The notes below the pieces were generated by a model, which was not told where the DNA came from, searched no databases, and worked only from the letters and a program-made list of their open reading frames with translations. From assembly GCA_910579595.1 (NCBI GenBank), contig CAJTVM010000111.1:1-7857 (forward strand): a stretch of DNA of 7,857 nucleotides. The letters are read 5' to 3'. Numbering within the stretch: the first letter of the stretch is position 1; each line of letters begins with the position of its first letter. Source of the stretch: an uncultured Oscillospiraceae bacterium (GTDB lineage: Bacteria; Bacillota; Clostridia; Oscillospirales; Oscillospiraceae). This document shows, piece after piece, positions 1 to 6,564 of this stretch. A program made the translations under genes and the position numbers.

Positions 1-48
1 CTTCACCTCTGCCGGGCTGCTTTCGGCATTTCCTGAATTTGCTCATTT

Positions 49-141
49 ATAGTAAAGAGAAAACAAAAATGGATTTTATGCCCTGTATGCGGCAGTAAAA
101 CTCGTGACAGAGTTAGGGCGGAAAACACGTTCCTCACCTGG
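49..141 (+). pseudogene. Remnant of cysteine-rich KTR-domain protein (N-terminal half only)
   Basis: In frame 1 the codons from 70 read KWILCPVCGSKTRDRVRAEN. This matches the start of the small cysteine-rich KTR proteins found on Firmicutes conjugative elements, which normally begin with W-I/L-L-CPVC and a KTR motif and carry a second CxxC pair further on. Only the first pair (C at 79-81 and 88-90) is present. The frame then runs into ParB-like sequence and the second pair is missing. No ATG, GTG or TTG lies in frame between the stop at 34-36 and codon 70; the ATA at 49-51 could be a mutated start. KTR proteins are thought to bind metal, and their role in the element is unknown. I treat it as a non-functional fragment. 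Bases 1-48 contain only a short open tail ending at TAG 50-52 in frame 2, which I cannot assign. Confidence 0.55.
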
Positions 142-297
142 GTGTATTCCTGCGCCTACGGCAATTTCGCTGAAAAATTAGGCGTTGACCCCAGCTCTGT
201 CGGACGCGAGATACAAACTGCAAAGAATTTAACACCAGAAACGAAAGAAATCATCAAAGGTGCCAAAGTCATAAAATCGGATGTGCTGAAGCTATCC
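142..297 (+). pseudogene. ParB-like DNA-binding protein remnant (internal fragment)
   Basis: Frame 1 continues from the KTR remnant with FAEKLGVDPSSVGREIQTAK, then NLTPETKEIIKGAKVIKSDV and LKLS. This resembles the helix-turn-helix and linker of ParB-like proteins of Firmicutes mobile elements (consensus near LAExLGVxxxTVxRxxxxAxxLxPExKE, then TKxDALKLSRL). The N-terminal nuclease-like ParB domain and everything after KLS are absent. From about 298 the frame is only antisense of the PAP2 gene: proline-rich, low-complexity residues up to a stop at 547-549. A GTG at 142 could start a 135-residue product, but more than half of it would be this nonsense tail and there is no convincing ribosome site. 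The fragment marks the left junction between ICE debris and the GC-rich cargo block. Loss of both ends makes function unlikely. Confidence 0.6.
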
Positions 298-1158
298 CTG
301 CTGTTCTCCTCACCGGAAACAGCAGACGGCAAATTACCACCAGCGCCGCCAGCCCCACAGCAAGGCCCATCGCCGTATCCGAAAGGTAGTGCGCCCCCAT
401 CACAATGCGGGAAACCGCCACCGCCCAGCCAAATCCCACACCGAACAGCATTGTCCGTTGCCGCGACAGAGACGGACGCAGCACCGGCAGCAGGGTCAGA
501 AGCATCAATATGGAGGAGTTGGCGCTGTGCCCCGAGGGGAAGCTCTTGAACTCCTCCTTGGGCACGCCTGCGGCAGTCAATGCGTCCCGCAGCTCGGTGC
601 CCGGCTGCCACCAGGGCATGAAATACGCCCGGCTGTCGCTGCCACCAAGCGCATCCTGGCCCTGCCCCAGGGGATCTTGATGGGGTTCACCACTAAAATA
701 TCCGCGAAGATCACCAGCAGGAAAGCAACTGCCACCCGAAGCACAGTTTTTCGATCCGCGTCCCGGCACAGGATCAGCACCCCCCACACTGTCAGCCCCG
801 TACAGCCCACGCCGATGAGCGTAGCCAGCCAGACAGGGATATCCAGATATCCCGTGGGCAGCACCACTGCCATGGCCCCGCCGGAGAGGATAAACCAACA
901 TCCGGCGATCACCTGCAATATGCCAACCAGCCGCTTTTCCCGGTTCCGGGCAGACAGCAGCATGGCCCCGGCTGCGGCAAGGCCCAGTGCCGCCGGGTAC
1001 TCCCCAAACCCCGCCAGCAGTTGTCCCAGCGGATTGTCCGGATGATACAGGGCCAGGGAGATGGGGTAGTCGGCAAAGCTGCCCACCGCCAGCATGGTCA
1101 GCAGGATCAGCGCTGCCGCCAGCAGCACGCGTTTCAAAGGCAGTGGATCGACCCGCAT
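269..1158 (-). pseudogene. PAP2-family membrane phosphatase, split by a one-base frameshift
   Basis: This is a PAP2-superfamily (type 2 phosphatidic acid phosphatase) membrane protein; relatives remove phosphate from phosphatidate, diacylglycerol pyrophosphate or undecaprenyl pyrophosphate. The first frame (ATG at 1158) gives hydrophobic segments near residues 11-28, 54-70, 79-100, 108-131 and 139-157, then motif 1, KIPWGRARM (residues 161-169). The other two catalytic motifs, PSGHS and SRIVMGAHYLSD (the SRx5Hx3D pattern), lie in another minus-strand frame ending at 269. Joining the frames near 640-655 restores R-M-R-L-G-G-S-D-S-R-A-Y-F-M-P-W-W and a protein of about 296 residues, so one base appears to be missing. 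The ATG has a GGGAGGT site at 1167-1173 and lies one base after the hydrolase stop, implying translational coupling. The last ten or so residues lie over ParB-like DNA, so the native C-terminus may also be replaced. It is a pseudogene unless the frameshift is a sequencing error. Confidence 0.85.
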
Positions 1159-1159
1159 C

Positions 1160-2284
1160 TCACAGCACCTCCCGCATCATGGCGGCAATCTCCGCCATTA
1201 AATCCTCACCCTGGGGCATGACCCCGATCTGGTCGGCAAAGCCATGGCCCAGTCCCCGATAGACGATGGTTTTCAGCCTGACCCCCGCCTTGACCGCGTG
1301 GCGGGCGTAGGCGAAGTCCTCAAACACCAGGAAATCGTGTTCCCCGAAGGGCAACAGCGTAGGCGGCAGGGTATGGAAATCGTCCAGGATTGGCGAGGCG
1401 TAGATGTGCTCCGGCGTTTCGTGTCTCTGTAAGTACACATCGTCCAGCATATTCCCACCGCCGCCGCTGACCAGCATTCCCATCATGCGGAACATGGCAT
1501 CGATCATCTTTCCATGGCGCTTGCTCTTGTGATACTTGGCTGGATCGACCCCATGATAAAACTCCGTATGCGTCCCGGCAATGTTCACCGCTGGGTAGAT
1601 GAGGGCCTGCAGCCCCACCATACCGGTTCCCTCATCCCGGTCCCGGAGGGTGACCGCCGCCGCCAGGTTGCCCCCGGCGGAATCGCCGGAGACGGCCAGC
1701 TTTTTCTTCGCCGCGCCCAGCTCCTCCGCGTGGCCGAATGCCCAGCGGGTAACGGCCCAGCAGTCGTCCAGCGGCTGGGGATAGTGGTGTTCCGGGCACA
1801 GGCGGTAGTCCACATTGAGCACCACGCAGTCCAGCTCCCGCACCAACACCTTGCACATCTGCTCCACGATATCCGGGCCGCCGTCGAAGAACCCGCCGCC
1901 GTGATAGTATACCAGCATGGGCAGCCCCTGTCCGGCGTTGGTGCGTTTGTAGATGCGCACCGGCACCTGATAGCCGTCGGCGCTCTCTACGGTGACGTGT
2001 CGGGTTTCCACTCCTTCCGTCACCACGTAATCTCCCTTGTATTCCCCGAACATCTTCCGGGGCATGGCGATCTGCTCCGCCACCGTGGCATTTGCCTTGG
2101 GCTTGGGCATAAATCGGCTCAGCAGCGGCATCAAACGCATGGACTTGGCCAGCCGGGGGTCCATATCCCCGTCCTCGCCCCCTTCCGGGATGGGCTTGAC
2201 CAGGATGGGTATGCTGTCCTTCTCCACCTTCCGCGCCCCTTTGCGAAGGGACTCCAACAGCGCCGCGTCATATCTCCTCCCCAT
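1160..2284 (-). CDS. Alpha/beta hydrolase, HSL/GDXG esterase type
   Basis: This is an intact 374-residue serine hydrolase of the hormone-sensitive-lipase (GDXG) group. Such enzymes cleave short to medium acyl or acetyl esters. The oxyanion motif HGGG is at residues 128-131 and the nucleophile elbow GDSAGG has Ser202. The likely acid is Asp317 in GEHDFLVFE and the likely base is His347 in GLGHGF. The core strands around YYHGGGFF, LNVDYRLCPE and LIYPAVN fit the fold. An upstream region of about 100 residues forms the cap. No signal peptide or membrane segment is seen, so it is probably cytoplasmic. The ATG at 2284 is preferred over an upstream in-frame ATG at 2362, because a perfect AGGAGG lies 7 bases before 2284 and the extra 26 codons would cover the divergent promoter. 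The PAP2 gene follows directly, so the two form an operon transcribed away from the AraC-type regulator. The substrate cannot be told from sequence. Confidence 0.93.
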   Translation of the reverse strand: MGRRYDAALLESLRKGARKVEKDSIPILVKPIPEGGEDGDMDPRLAKSMRLMPLLSRFMPKPKANATVAEQIAMPRKMFGEYKGDYVVTEGVETRHVTVESADGYQVPVRIYKRTNAGQGLPMLVYYHGGGFFDGGPDIVEQMCKVLVRELDCVVLNVDYRLCPEHHYPQPLDDCWAVTRWAFGHAEELGAAKKKLAVSGDSAGGNLAAAVTLRDRDEGTGMVGLQALIYPAVNIAGTHTEFYHGVDPAKYHKSKRHGKMIDAMFRMMGMLVSGGGGNMLDDVYLQRHETPEHIYASPILDDFHTLPPTLLPFGEHDFLVFEDFAYARHAVKAGVRLKTIVYRGLGHGFADQIGVMPQGEDLMAEIAAMMREVL

Positions 2285-2290
2285 GTGAAA

Positions 2291-2297
2291 ACCTCCT
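2291..2297 (-). promoter_or_regulatory. Ribosome binding site that fixes the hydrolase start
   Basis: The minus strand reads AGGAGGT then TTTCAC before the ATG at 2284, a perfect Shine-Dalgarno sequence with ideal spacing. It excludes the longer start at 2362. Confidence 0.85.
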
Positions 2298-2300
2298 AAA

Positions 2301-2317
2301 ATCAAATTTGATATCAA
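2301..2317. promoter_or_regulatory. Overlapping palindromes, candidate operator in the hydrolase leader
   Basis: ATCAAATTTGAT (2301-2312) is a perfect 12-base palindrome. It overlaps TTGATATCAA (2308-2317), a perfect 10-base palindrome. They lie between the putative minus-strand -10 (2319-2324) and the hydrolase ribosome site, about where transcription would begin, a position suited to repressor binding. Which protein binds is unknown. Confidence 0.45.
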
Positions 2318-2318
2318 C

Positions 2319-2347
2319 ATAGTATCACAGCAGATTGACAATGTATT
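2319..2347 (-). promoter_or_regulatory. Putative promoter of the hydrolase-PAP2 operon
   Basis: On the minus strand an extended -10, TGATACTAT (hexamer TACTAT at 2319-2324), stands 17 bases from a poor -35, AATACA (2342-2347). The weak -35 suggests dependence on an activator, which would fit the divergent AraC-type regulator. The match is moderate and is read by eye. Confidence 0.4.
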
Positions 2348-2363
2348 ATAAAAATGATACATA
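2335..2363 (+). promoter_or_regulatory. Putative promoter of the AraC-type regulator gene
   Basis: A perfect -35 TTGACA (2335-2340) is followed after 17 bases by TACATA (2358-2363). The TG at 2355-2356 gives an extended -10 (TGATACATA). It overlaps the minus-strand promoter back to back, so binding of polymerase or regulator at one should affect the other. The start of transcription would fall near 2370, leaving a short leader to the GTG at 2388. Confidence 0.5.
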
Positions 2364-2374
2364 TATTATAGAAA
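2344..2374 (+). repeat. Direct repeat TATTATARAAA spaced 20 bp, candidate AraC-type binding sites
   Basis: TATTATAAAAA at 2344-2354 recurs as TATTATAGAAA at 2364-2374, 20 bp apart (about two helical turns), flanking the predicted -10 of the regulator gene. Direct repeats at two-turn spacing are the classic site layout of AraC-family proteins. An inverted pair GTATCA (2322-2327) and TGATAC (2355-2360) is also present. The second repeat would lie over the transcription start, suggesting autorepression. Confidence 0.4.
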
Positions 2375-2387
2375 GGACGGTGATCCC

Positions 2388-3596
2388 GTGGATTTAGAGG
2401 CCCTGACCACATGGTGCCATAGTCTTGCCAAGGCATGCTCTACCGGAATCCGGCTGTATCGGGGTGAAGATCCACTCTACTTCTACTCTGTCTACCCCCT
2501 GCACCCCGATCCGGCAGGACCGTATATCCCCAAAATATTGGAATGTGAGGCGGAGGCGGGGATCATCACCACTCCCGCCTACCAATTTTACGGCTTCCTG
2601 GCGGTGGAGCCGGGGCTGCGGGTGATCTTCGGCCCCACTCGGGCGCTGCGGGGCGATGGGCGGGAACTGGACGAGCTGCTTGCCCTGCTGGCAGTTCCAG
2701 CCGAGGAGCGGGAAGGCTATACCCAGGCGCTGCGCAGCGCCCCGGTCATCAGCGCCCACCGGATGGCGTGGCTGCTGTCCTCCCTGGTCACAGCCCTGCG
2801 GGGCCAGCCTTTCCCGGTGGAACAGGTCTGGTTGGATATCCGCCCAGAGGACAGTCAGCAGTCTGTACACGCCAGCCATGCCCGACAGCGTCTGGAGAGC
2901 GCCGATGACGCGGACGCCCATCATCTGGTGCGGCAGAGCTATGCCTGGGAGCAGCTGGTCACCTCCTACATTGAGGACGGCAGGCCGGAGACTTTGCGGG
3001 AGCTGTTCTCCGCCCCTCCCCGGGTGGCGGCGGGCCGCATGGCCCAGGACGGACTGCGGCAGGTGCGGAACATGGGTGTCTGCACCGCCGCATTGTCCTC
3101 CCGGGCGGCCATCCGGGGCGGGCTGGACCCACAAGACGCCTTTCTCGTCTCCGACCTCTACATCCAGAAGCTGGAGCTTATGACCGACCCCGCCGCCATC
3201 GAGCAGCTGATCCAGGAGATGATGATCGACTACGCCCAGCGGGTGGAGCGGCTTCGGGGGCCACAGGCGGGACAGGACCGATTTTTCCGCCTGTGCGCCC
3301 AGTATGTCTCCCAGAACATCTTCACTACCATCCGGGCGGAACAGATGGCCAGGGAACTGGGGTACACCCGGGCCTACCTGTGCACCCGATTCAAGCAGGA
3401 AACCGGAATTTCCCTCACCCGGTACGTCCAGCAGGAGAAGGTGGCGGAAGCCAAGCGCCTGCTGCGGTTCACCGACCAAGAACTGGGGGATATCGCGGCG
3501 CTGCTGGATTTCTCCTCCCAAAGCCATTTCCAGACCGTGTTCAAGCAGGTCACCGGGGAGACACCCATGGCCTACCGCCGGAGCAGGCAGGTTTAA
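2388..3596 (+). CDS. AraC-family transcriptional regulator
   Basis: This is an intact 402-residue regulator. The C-terminal ~100 residues (about 299-398) form the two-helix-turn-helix AraC/XylS domain. The first motif is around TTIRAEQMARELGYTRAYLC and the second around DIAALLDFSSQSHFQTVFKQ, ending in the family signature VTGETPMAYRR. The N-terminal ~290 residues are a sensing region with no cupin signature. Its middle (LSSRAAIRGGLDPQDAFLVS, then DLYIQKLE) resembles the helical part of large Firmicutes AraC regulators, including those annotated as YSIRK-targeted surface antigen regulators. The start is GTG at 2388 behind AAAGGACGGTG. It is divergent from the hydrolase operon across 103 bp and sits 35 bp upstream of the beta-glucosidase remnant. 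By the usual layout it would control the hydrolase operon, its own gene and formerly the glucosidase. The inducer is unknown; a plant-type glycoside is a guess from the neighbour. Confidence 0.92.
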   Translation: MDLEALTTWCHSLAKACSTGIRLYRGEDPLYFYSVYPLHPDPAGPYIPKILECEAEAGIITTPAYQFYGFLAVEPGLRVIFGPTRALRGDGRELDELLALLAVPAEEREGYTQALRSAPVISAHRMAWLLSSLVTALRGQPFPVEQVWLDIRPEDSQQSVHASHARQRLESADDADAHHLVRQSYAWEQLVTSYIEDGRPETLRELFSAPPRVAAGRMAQDGLRQVRNMGVCTAALSSRAAIRGGLDPQDAFLVSDLYIQKLELMTDPAAIEQLIQEMMIDYAQRVERLRGPQAGQDRFFRLCAQYVSQNIFTTIRAEQMARELGYTRAYLCTRFKQETGISLTRYVQQEKVAEAKRLLRFTDQELGDIAALLDFSSQSHFQTVFKQVTGETPMAYRRSRQV

Positions 3597-3631
3597 ACAG
3601 CCCCGCATTTTGTAATGAGCTGAACGAATCT

Positions 3632-5464
3632 GCAATCCATTTGCACCCCAATCTGCTATTGATGTGCTCCTATAATAAGATCAACGGCACCTACGCCTCC
3701 GACCACAAGGAGCTGATGACCGATGTGCCCCGGGGCGAATGGGGCTTCCAGGGGGCCATCATGACCGGCTGGGGGGCCATGAACGACCGGGTGGAGGCCA
3801 TCAAGGCAGGACTGGACCTGGAGATGCCAGGGCCTTGCGATGGGAACGATGATAAAATTGTCCAAACCGTCCGGGAGGACCGGCTGGACGAAACGCTGGT
3901 GGATGCCTGCGCCGCCCGGATAGTAGAGCTGGCCCTGCGGGTGGCGCAAAACACCAAAACGCCCTACAATCAGGCAGCCCACCACGAGCTGGCCGGACGG
4001 GCCGCTCGGGAGAGCGCGGTTCTGCTGCGCCGGGGCTCCGCCCTTCCCTTGAAAGAGGGCACAAAGCTGGCGGTTATCGGGGACTTCGCCCGCCATCCCA
4101 GGTATCAGGGCGCCGGCTCCAGTAAAATCAATCCCACCCAGCTCACCGGCCTGTGTGATGCGCTGGATGCGCGGGGCACCAAACACAAATACGCCCACGG
4201 TTTCGAGGCCGAGGGCGGCGTAGACGAGGCGCTGATCGCCCAGGCGGCGCAGACCGCCCGGGGCGCGGATGTGGCAGTGGTGATGCTGGGCCTGCCGGAC
4301 AGCTTTGAGAGCGAGGGCTTTGACCGCGTTCACATGGATCTGCCGGAGAACCAAAACCGGCTGATGGCGGAGCTGATAAAAACTGGAACCCCCATCGTGG
4401 CGGTGCTCAGCACCGGCGGGGCGGTGCTGCTGCCCTGGCGGGAGCAGGTGGACAGCATTCTACTGATGTACCTGGGCGGACAGAACAGCGGCAGCGCTGT
4501 GGCGGATCTGCTGCTGGGCAAGGCGAACCCCTGCGGCAAGCTGGCGGAAACCTGGCCGCTGGCGCTGGAGGACACCCCCTGCCATGGATTTTTTGGGAAC
4601 GGCGGCAACGTGGAGTACCGGGAGAGCGTCTACGTGGGCTATCGCTACTATGACAAAGCCCAGAAAGCGGTAGCTTATCCCTTTGGCCACGGCCTGAGCT
4701 ACACCGAGTTCGAGTATACGAACCTGACCCTGTCCGCCCAGGAGCTGGAGGAGGGCGGCAGCCTGACGGTCCAGGTCACGGTGAAGAACACCGGCACGCT
4801 GGCCGGGAAAGAGGTGGTACAGCTCTACGTGGCCCCGCCTGCGGACGGGATATTCCGCCCGGTGCGGGAGCTGCGGGACTATGCCAAGGTAGAACTGGCT
4901 CCCGGCGAAAGCAGGACGGTGGAGCTGACCCTGGATCGCCGCGCCTTCGCCTATTATGACGTCCAGGCCAAGGATTGGCGGGTGGACAGTGGGACATACA
5001 TGGTGGAAGCTGGCTCCTCCAGCCGAGACATCCGACTGACGCAGGCAGTAAAAGTTCGGGGGATGGCCCCCAACACGGTGCTGAACGAAAAAATCCCCGC
5101 CTACTGCGATCCGGCCAGCCAATGGCCCGTATCCAAGGAGCAGTTTGAGATTGTGCTGGGCCACCCGGTGCCCCCGGAGCGGAGCCTGCGCCCCTTCACC
5201 ACCAACTCCACTCTGGGCGAGGTTCAAGCCAGCTTTGTGGGACGGTTCTTCGTCAAGCAGGTCAAGGCCAACATGGCCAAGACTATGGGCGGCGGAGAAG
5301 GGATGGAGGAGTTCAGCAAGATCATCGACGCCATGCTGGAGGATATGCCTCTGCGGCAGCTGGCCATGCTGTCCGGCGGGGCCATGACCCCCAGCCTGAT
5401 GGACGGCCTCGTGGAGATGATGAATGGGCGCTTTTTCCATGGTCTGAAGAAAATGCGCGGGTGA
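3632..5464 (+). pseudogene. Family 3 beta-glucosidase, N-terminally truncated and lacking its nucleophile
   Basis: This is a glycoside hydrolase family 3 (GH3) remnant. Homology begins near AIHLHP, then MCSYNKINGTYASDHKELMT, so the first ~200 residues of the TIM barrel are missing. The remaining order is: barrel end (to about 3960), alpha/beta sandwich (about 3985-4560, with ESEGFDR, a likely acid/base region, and YPFGHGLSYT), a fibronectin-III-like domain (about 4770-5010) and a C-terminal extension seen in clostridial GH3 enzymes (RPFTTNSTLGEV, then AMLEDMPLRQL). The nucleophile motif, normally M-T-D-W-G-A, reads MTGWGA: GGC at 3767-3769 replaces the aspartate codon. The frame is open upstream through the regulator by chance. 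The first in-frame ATG (3662) falls inside the barrel and has no ribosome site. Intact relatives are cytoplasmic enzymes releasing glucose from beta-glucosides. With both defects this copy should be inactive, although the ~600 remaining codons are otherwise undamaged, suggesting recent loss. Confidence 0.9.
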
Positions 5465-5575
5465 CTTTAAGAACCTGTATTCACAGCCGAAACCGCCGGT
5501 GCAATGCGCACCCCGCTGCGGCGCCGCGCAAAGGGCTCAGTACTGCCTCATGCTCGTCCGCTGTTTCAAGGTCTC
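5465..5575. other. Intergenic stretch with GC-rich hairpins, no gene seen
   Basis: After the glucosidase stop lies AGAACCTGTATTCACAGCC, then a stem GGTGC (5498-5502) with GCACC (5508-5512), then the palindrome GCGGCGCCGC (5518-5527). No U-run follows, so neither is a canonical intrinsic terminator. The compact layout (a terminal motif, then paired GC hairpins) looks like a dispersed intergenic repeat or an insertion-sequence scar, but no second copy is in the window. Confidence 0.35.
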
Positions 5576-5604
5576 TTGCAAAAATAAGCAAAAGCGAGTA
5601 AACT
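5576..5604 (+). promoter_or_regulatory. Putative promoter of the PI-PLC-like gene
   Basis: TTGCAA (5576-5581) and TAAACT (5599-5604) are separated by exactly 17 bases, each matching four of six consensus positions. A leader of about 55-60 bases would follow, ending in the GGGGGGAG ribosome site at 5654-5661. Confidence 0.4.
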
Positions 5605-5666
5605 ATGAAAAACAACAGATGAAATGCCTGCTGGTGGGCGTACCTGGGGTATAGGGGGGAGAAACA

Positions 5667-6238
5667 ATGCGGAACACCCCAAAAGCCCCAAAGAGAGGGA
5701 TACGGTTCTTGCTGATGGTATTTGGCGGCATCCTCGCGGCGCTGCTCCTTGCGGTGGCTGCCCTGCTTATAATCCCGTTGACGGAGCAGGTGAACGACGC
5801 CCCTGTGGCCGGCTCCGCCGACTGGATGGCAAGGCTGCCGGACGACATGCCCCTGGGCGGGCTGTCCATCCCCGGCACCCACGATGCGGGGACGCAGTAT
5901 GTGCAGCTTGGCTTTTTCTCAAAGTGCCAGGCCCGGAGCGTTGGCCAGCAGCTTGAGGATGGCTTCCGCTATCTTGACATCCGCCTGCCGTCAGCGGAGA
6001 CAGGCTCGGCCTGAGCCACGGCTTCTGCGAGTGCAGGACCAGCGCCGCGCCTTGGTCTGGCCGGCTCATGCTGGAGGATGTGCTGGAGGATTGCTATGCC
6101 GTACTCTCCGCCCATCCCACCGAGACCGTGATCTTTTCGGTCAAGCAGGAGTATGGGGACGAGAGCGTGGCGGAGTTTCAGCGCGTCCTTGACCGCTACA
6201 TCCAGGAAGATGTCGAGCGCTGGTATCTTGGCCGCGCC
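5667..6238 (+). pseudogene. PI-PLC X-domain phosphodiesterase, frameshifted and lacking its C-terminus
   Basis: The start at ATG 5667 is backed by GGGGGGAG five bases upstream. Residues 12-37 form one hydrophobic segment (signal anchor), then a short linker and the X domain: LSIPGTHDAG with catalytic His72 and Asp73, then FRYLDIRL with the conserved Asp and Arg. After DIRL this frame ends at TGA 6012-6014. The domain continues in frame 2 from about 5987: A-V-S-G-D-R-L-G-L-S-HGF-C (second catalytic His at 6017-6019), then LEDVLEDCYAVLSAHPTETV and a stretch near KQEYGDES. One base thus seems lost at CTGCCGTC near 5985-5990. Relatives are bacterial phosphatidylinositol-specific phospholipases C acting at or outside the membrane. 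The homology stops near RWYLGRA (about 6238), where a coupling-protein tail begins; the distal half of the barrel is gone. Both catalytic histidines survive but in different frames, so no active enzyme is expected. Confidence 0.85.
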
Positions 6239-6496
6239 CTGATGGATGTGGACGAGCTGGCCGTCCTGGACGGCGGGAAGTGCATCCTGCAACTGCGGGG
6301 CGTCCGTCCGTTCCTCTCGGACAAGTTCGACATCACCCAGCATCCCAACTATCGGTTCCTTGCCGACGCGGACAAGAAAAACACGTTCGACATCACGCGC
6401 TTTCTGTCCACCCGGCTCAAACCCAAGCCCTCCGAGGTCTATGACGTGTACGAGGTAGACGTATCGGAGGAGGACGATACCGCCGCCCAGGAATAA
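6239..6496 (+). pseudogene. C-terminal tail of VirD4-like (CD1115-type) conjugative coupling protein
   Basis: Codons from CTG 6239 read LMDVDELAVLDGGKCILQLR, then GVRPFLSDKFDITQHPNYR and, to the stop, TFDITRFLSTRLKPKPSEVY and an acidic end. This is the familiar C-terminus of the VirD4/TraG-type ATPase of Firmicutes ICEs, in which L-M-x-x-D-E-L precedes a CIL-R-G strand. Full-length members are about 600 residues with Walker motifs and N-terminal membrane helices. Only ~85 residues remain, so no ATPase function is possible. The frame is continuous with the preceding PI-PLC piece. The first in-frame ATG with a plausible product (6068) would give a 142-residue chimera, half PI-PLC and half coupling protein. 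The Maff2 gene follows 68 bp downstream, the usual order in these elements, so this side of the junction keeps native synteny. Confidence 0.83.
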
Positions 6497-6564
6497 GGGG
6501 CAGGGCGGAATAAAAGGAAAGGGAAAATGTGCCTTCAAAAATCTCAAAATTTTCGGAGGTACTT

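Noticed and set aside
640..655. Programmed -1 frameshift in the PAP2 gene
   Set aside because: No X-XXY-YYZ slippery heptamer, upstream Shine-Dalgarno enhancer or downstream stem was visible at the crossing point.
1514..2299. Plus-strand frame of 261 codons opposite the hydrolase
   Set aside because: Antisense of an intact hydrolase with full catalytic triad; composition is typical of a GC-rich shadow.
3293..3631. In-frame 5' extension of the beta-glucosidase into the regulator
   Set aside because: Residues here are an out-of-frame reading of the AraC DNA-binding domain, not GH3 sequence.
2394..3635. Long minus-strand frame (413 codons) opposite the AraC-type gene
   Set aside because: It is exactly antisense to a well-recognised regulator, has no family motifs, and is expected in GC-rich DNA.
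4460..5440. Minus-strand frame of 326 codons opposite the beta-glucosidase
   Set aside because: Antisense shadow of clear GH3 sequence with histidine- and glycine-rich low-complexity residues and no motif.
5498..5527. Hairpins after the beta-glucosidase as an intrinsic terminator
   Set aside because: Short stems without a following run of T on either strand.
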